Below, piece by piece: positions 27,801 through 29,196 of a stretch of DNA of 29,196 nt. Position numbers and translations under genes: made by a program. Origin of the DNA: a virus; IMG/VR virus record IMGVR_UViG_3300032240_001224, positions 1 through 29,196 of that record; one strand, written 5' to 3'. The notes beneath the pieces are model-generated. The model was given only the letters and a program-made list of their open reading frames with translations, searched no databases and was not told the DNA's origin. Each line of letters begins with the position of its first letter. Within the stretch, counting starts at the first letter, position 1.

Positions 27801-28012
27801 CTGCCGATGAAGCAGATTATCGTGAACTGACTTTTGCTCCTGGTACAAATGGTGTTGTAACCAATCAGATCACATATACGAATTCTACTGGCTCACAAAC
27901 ATTTACCGATTTTGCTACTTTTGCGGTTAAAGTAGTTATGTCTGGTCAGAGCACAGTTGACGTTCCAAAAATTAAAGATTTGCGTATCATTGCTTTACCT
28001 GATGGTCTGTAA
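21806..28012 (+). CDS. Very large DUF4815-like virion structural protein
   Basis: 2068 aa. The N-terminus (FNVDPYYDDFDEDKNFHRIM, YKPGYAVQSRELTQSQTILQ) is the hallmark of the DUF4815 family found in structural regions of T4-like phages. A central segment with DIGGLEKRIQNLEYYTSLSL (about 993-1012) is a likely coiled coil. Residues about 1375-1452 form a common phage beta module (GQTIRIIGGTGSG ... TWTTTPDSTSSYSIG). The segment DPLAETFLVN, followed by KDVTAPVRLQIRPVINGYPS, starts a jelly-roll-like region. A GSGY module lies at about 1847-1900. It is placed where T4 has genes 9-10, so an outer baseplate or fibre-attachment role is likely but not shown. AAAGG at 21794-21798 is its ribosome binding site. 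No N-terminal signal or catalytic motif is visible. Confidence 0.8.
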   Translation: MALTTNFNVDPYYDDFDEDKNFHRIMYKPGYAVQSRELTQSQTILQDQIKKFGDHVFKSGSIVTGGQIFVQNTAYINLSSTYSGNDIAASNFDQKYITNASGTKKAYVLKAYSADSTAGEPITLIVNPMYGGDFTTSETIITANTDANAINYYANTASSDAIGNSKTFSINSGVFYYEGFFVKNQPQSVAVSKYDRANSTGLIGFQVTEELVNYTQDTSLLDPAQSASNFQAPGADRYKITLTLTTRPTNSIDLSQFIQLSEFQDGIQKSVIQTPIYGPLGDELARRTYDESGDYIVKSFDISMSDNSANTAYANVTLSPGKAYVKGYEFNTISPTTIVVDKPRTVLNVNNQRISADFGYYVYANSFFGNFATNQIGNVDIYCVDTGQLINYAGNTSFLANLKIGTAKVKLISYDSSANSSDSNTYVYKLFVTDVNTRSIINLTDPSGANGYFINTAGNTTTFTLPTGFSGNNDCYVGARIRMIGGNGTFDTARTIKYYEGSTRNVTVDRSFSQPIGSNSGPYVLATSPYFPSNSKFVIDFDIGQAESFAFFSGTTRIASANVHPYSKRQVTTSGGVLHYPVFISETDAEPLLLKIGEDNVSPNTLADFSFSYSRLYQSISFDGAGLSTSLPIGVGESLQAASTTSALQQYYTIVVTSGNATYSTGSIVPATGIVSVSTSTRQIDLGSPGASITANIYATISGTNPTSKTKTFIKANTILVDPAGGGTNNIFGAGNTSVYVSALDGQTAITSNTMLVRTPGVPQSLFVSDVHSINAIFDFQGQTISTANYNALDKSTSSAYNVTSRYVLTTGQKDSYYDWGSIRLKPGQTPPTGPLLIRYNRFKSSGTGYFDVDSYTRLGPNNLAYENIPSYSTEDGVSYSLSDYLDFRPIRKDATEASTANNYVFDVEENNAGPKIPSVGSAIVVDYSYYLPRVDRVILNKIGTFEVIQGVPSRTPVAPAEPDEAMTLYVLSYPAYLGFASSTSIQTFKNKRYTMKDIGGLEKRIQNLEYYTSLSLLEQSTVNKQDLSILDSTGLPRYKNGVMVDSFIDKTVSNFVARDFSASIDIVNNLARNTYNLTSTKIFSNNSVFDTGVEYNGPLLTLSGTDETFISQNLASKSVNINPFNVINYIGSVKLDPSSDVWTSDTRVEAQNIDLTGGDAARDAWSSIQSTSWGAWETTWTGVDKQAIGSAKTSTQETRLSKKQLQISSTTTQDFLVTTTTNESRSGILSQIVPQQLSKSLGDRVVDVTIVQFMRNINILAVGTGFKPSTTLYTFFDNTNVDKYVYRANLVKFANNQLSYRTTISDPESVAFYDVATGSLMGSGNVVLTANNHAFITNIVSRTAYGSWSTATGGIRVVGSSSGATNILTTIDHFSGTALSATSSTIVLDYSAGGSSNTADYVGQTIRIIGGTGSGISAVISGYVPATRTATITGTWTTTPDSTSSYSIGTLTSSIEGAVAGVFSAPTDTFRTGEKLFRLIDDPRGTVESSTTNGDASFFSQGLIQTKQETSVSVFVPGVVRSDVTESRTTSTSGIQNIQTASSRYIKHVDPLAETFLVNSDQYPQGIMLSSVRVCFKTKDVTAPVRLQIRPVINGYPSSSVIYPYADVSLTPDKVNTCVIPSIEDSAKYTQFTFEVPVFLLPGEHSIVLLSNSIGYETFVAEKDQVNLASSAKISKQAYTGSFFESQNGSTWTAEQNSDMMFSLQKKVYTNNYGYAYFEVDMSNRNSNSVFDLMQVMSTDVVLSNTSIDYEFISQQDGTGTTHGFLPFIPNNDYKMVDGFGRRVLNTVSGNATFVLRTAMQSSNPDISPMIDTTRLNLLTIENRINNLGLSNSDIVVANVGQNMQDGIYSLSLSGGGGTGASASANVVGGKLNRAWIVSSGSGYTTSPTINLFASNAITASGYTGAICVGTSANGASIIINGEDKKEGGNAKVRYLTRKVQLASGFVSGDIRVYLSAYKPSLSNIYVYGKYLSPGDAESFNDKNWNLLTQINNTNFVSADEADYRELTFAPGTNGVVTNQITYTNSTGSQTFTDFATFAVKVVMSGQSTVDVPKIKDLRIIALPDGL

Positions 28013-28021
28013 GGAGAATAA

Positions 28022-28258
28022 ATGTTCGTTCGTATAGAAGAAGAAAAGCATTTGATTCGTGATACGACTAATAGAGCAATTCTAAATACTGATCGTGCAG
28101 GTCTAGAAAGTTATTTGGCACAGCGACAATTAGCAAAACAACGATTGACCGAACAGGAAGAAATGAAAAACAAAGTAAACAAACTAGAAGAAGATATCAC
28201 GGACATCAAAGATATGCTCCGCGAACTTGTACAGATGAAAGCACCAGATGGCAATTAA
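28022..28258 (+). CDS. Small coiled-coil protein, function unknown
   Basis: 78 aa, not recognised as a named family. The N-terminal half is basic and polar (IRDTTNRAILNTDRAGLESY); the C-terminal half has a heptad pattern (NKVNKLEEDITDIKDMLREL), a probable coiled coil of about four heptads. The ATG has a near-perfect ribosome binding site, AAGGAG, at 28011-28016, overlapping the stop of the DUF4815-like gene, so strong translation is expected. The 3' end overlaps the next gene by 11 bases. A small linker or assembly protein is possible. Confidence 0.75.
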   Translation: MFVRIEEEKHLIRDTTNRAILNTDRAGLESYLAQRQLAKQRLTEQEEMKNKVNKLEEDITDIKDMLRELVQMKAPDGN

Positions 28259-28604
28259 TCAATTAAATACCAATAATACTTTCTCGGAATGGGTATCAAC
28301 TACATCGTATTTGGTGGCAGTTGCTAATAATCTTACTGATGGTGCAAACGGATCAGCATTCATTGCTAACAGTCAAATAGATATTTCTGGTGTAAATGCA
28401 AGTCTGAATGTTCGTAATAGTAGTGCAATTAATCAATTATATGCAAACACTGCGAACGTTATTACTGCAAACGTTACGGGTAATATGTTCCTAAGTAATG
28501 TAGCAATCACTGGTACATTTACTGGTGCCCCAAATAATGCAATTTATAGCACAATTACTTCGGCAATTGATGCATCGATTGCATTCTCAATTGCGCTTGG
28601 TTAA
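28248..28604 (+). CDS. Small virion-type protein, function unknown
   Basis: 118 aa, rich in Asn, Ala, Ser and Thr. It starts INQLNTNNTFSEWVSTTSYL, an opening typical of small fibre/neck-region proteins in T4-like aquatic phages (short helix with FxEW). A segment with repeated A-N-x-I/V-T strands follows (NTANVITANVTGNMFLSNVA), suggesting beta-repeat or triple-helix fibre architecture. It overlaps the previous gene by 11 bases (ATG 28248-28250), so translational coupling is likely. Position among fibre-like genes supports a virion role; nothing more specific can be said. Confidence 0.7.
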   Translation: MAINQLNTNNTFSEWVSTTSYLVAVANNLTDGANGSAFIANSQIDISGVNASLNVRNSSAINQLYANTANVITANVTGNMFLSNVAITGTFTGAPNNAIYSTITSAIDASIAFSIALG

Positions 28605-28610
28605 TAAATA
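28603..28610 (+). promoter_or_regulatory. T4-type late promoter motif AATAAATA before the 110-aa gene
   Basis: AATAAATA matches seven of eight bases of the T4 late consensus and starts within the stop codon of the previous gene. The next ATG is at 28632, so the predicted start (about 28616) leaves a short leader that contains GAGGA at 28623-28627. This spacing is like classic T4 late genes. Confidence 0.55.
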
Positions 28611-28631
28611 TTTTACAAAACAGAGGATTTA

Positions 28632-28964
28632 ATGGCTAATACGTTTAAAAATAACACTCTTAAGGCTGCTGGAATTACAGCACAGAATGCTTATGCTGCT
28701 GGTGTGGGTGTTTCAGCAACAATCATTGGCATGTCAATTGCCAACATGATTACAACACCAATTTCTGCCAGTGTTATTTTAAGTGGTGGAACAATCACTG
28801 GTAATGTGTTCTTGGTTAAAGATGCGACAATTGCTCCTGGTGGTGCATTAGTACCTATTGGAGGAGATCAAAAAGTGGTATTGGAAGCAGGTGATTATAT
28901 ACAAGTAAATACTTCTATAGCATCTTCTGCTGATGTTATCACTTCGATTCTGGAGATCACCTAA
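28632..28964 (+). CDS. Small virion-type protein with own late promoter, function unknown
   Basis: 110 aa, Ala/Gly/Val/Ile-rich. The sequence runs NTFKNNTLKAAGITAQNAYA, a hydrophobic stretch (VSATIIGMSIANM), then strands with KDATIAPGGALVPIGGDQKV and VLEAGDYIQVNTS, suggesting a compact beta sandwich. Its own late promoter motif and good ribosome binding site (GAGGA, five bases before the ATG) suggest a protein made in quantity, such as a decoration or fibre-associated protein. I do not recognise a named family. The hydrophobic segment is too polar at its ends for a confident membrane call. Confidence 0.75.
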   Translation: MANTFKNNTLKAAGITAQNAYAAGVGVSATIIGMSIANMITTPISASVILSGGTITGNVFLVKDATIAPGGALVPIGGDQKVVLEAGDYIQVNTSIASSADVITSILEIT

Positions 28965-29196
28965 TGTCCTATCTTGGCAATTCACCCGAATTAAATACTT
29001 TTACGGTTGGCGTTGAAAAATTCAACGGTTCAGGTGCTTGTACTCAATTCATACTAACGAGAGATATTGACGATCCAAACTACATTGAAGTTGTTGTTGG
29101 GGGTGTACAATTAACTCCACGTGATGCATATACTGTTACTGATGGTATAATTTCATTTACGTCACCACCCGTAGTTGGCGTAAATAATATAGTTGT
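28964..29196 (+). CDS. Fibre-like structural protein, N-terminal part (cut by window edge)
   Basis: The ATG at 28964-28966 overlaps the previous stop (TAATG), and the frame stays open for 77 codons to the window edge. After MSYLGNSPEL, residues about 15-70 form a beta module common at the N-terminus of phage tail fibres: GSGACTQFILTRDI, then EVVVGGVQLTPRDAY, then ISFTSPP. The same type of module is seen at residues 150-205 of the gp7-position protein. A tail-fibre or fibre-adaptor role is therefore likely, but the receptor-binding or other downstream domains are not in view. Confidence 0.75.
   Translation, partial: MSYLGNSPELNTFTVGVEKFNGSGACTQFILTRDIDDPNYIEVVVGGVQLTPRDAYTVTDGIISFTSPPVVGVNNIV

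Overview
The window is a piece of a T4-superfamily myovirus genome. It is AT-rich, almost fully coding and free of tRNA, rRNA or bacterial genes. The assignment rests on a run of recognisable T4-type proteins: gp32, gp4, gp54, gp26, gp48, gp53, gp27, gp5, gp25, gp6 and gp8. The host cannot be read from this stretch. The very large, repeat-rich wedge proteins and a DUF4815-type protein look more like T4-like phages of aquatic bacteria (cyanophage/pelagiphage type) than coliphage T4, but that is inference.

Layout. (1) 1-594, plus strand: the 3' end of gene 32 (single-stranded DNA-binding protein), closed by a strong hairpin terminator at 604-628. (2) 627-9432, minus strand, read right to left: gp4 head-completion nuclease-like protein, an unidentified conserved protein of 194 aa, a gp54/gp19-type tube initiator, gp26, a short -1-frame ORF behind a slippery site, then three large related proteins of 584, 734 and 718 aa. 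The last two carry C-terminal peptidoglycan-hydrolase domains (GH19 glycosidase and M15 peptidase). (3) 9433-9465: a 33-bp divergent gap with a T4-type late promoter motif. (4) 9466 to the end, plus strand: gp48 tube cap, gp53 wedge, gp27 hub, gp5 spike (without a lysozyme domain), gp25, gp6, a giant gp7-position protein, gp8, a 2068-aa DUF4815-like protein, three small proteins, and the start of a fibre-like protein cut by the window edge.

How the genes fit together. The window holds nearly a complete baseplate programme: hub (27, 5), wedge (53, 25, 6, 7-like, 8), tube start and cap (54, 48), hub/tail assembly factor (26 plus extension) and probable tape-measure-like proteins. Most genes are coupled by TAATG overlaps or gaps of a few bases. 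The motif ATAAATA recurs in the few gaps and fits T4-type late transcription.

The most interesting region is 2783-8404. The order tube-like protein, chaperone-like gp26, -1-frame extension, tape-measure-size protein reproduces the tail-assembly-chaperone layout of other tailed phages, with a good slippery sequence (AAATTTTTTC). The loss of lysozyme from gp5, together with two hydrolase domains on paralogous tape-measure-like proteins, suggests that wall digestion during infection has moved from the spike to those proteins. On the plus strand, Gly-Ser-Gly-Tyr-centred beta modules occur in four different baseplate proteins, and about five tandem copies of a ~70-residue unit lie in the gp7-position protein.
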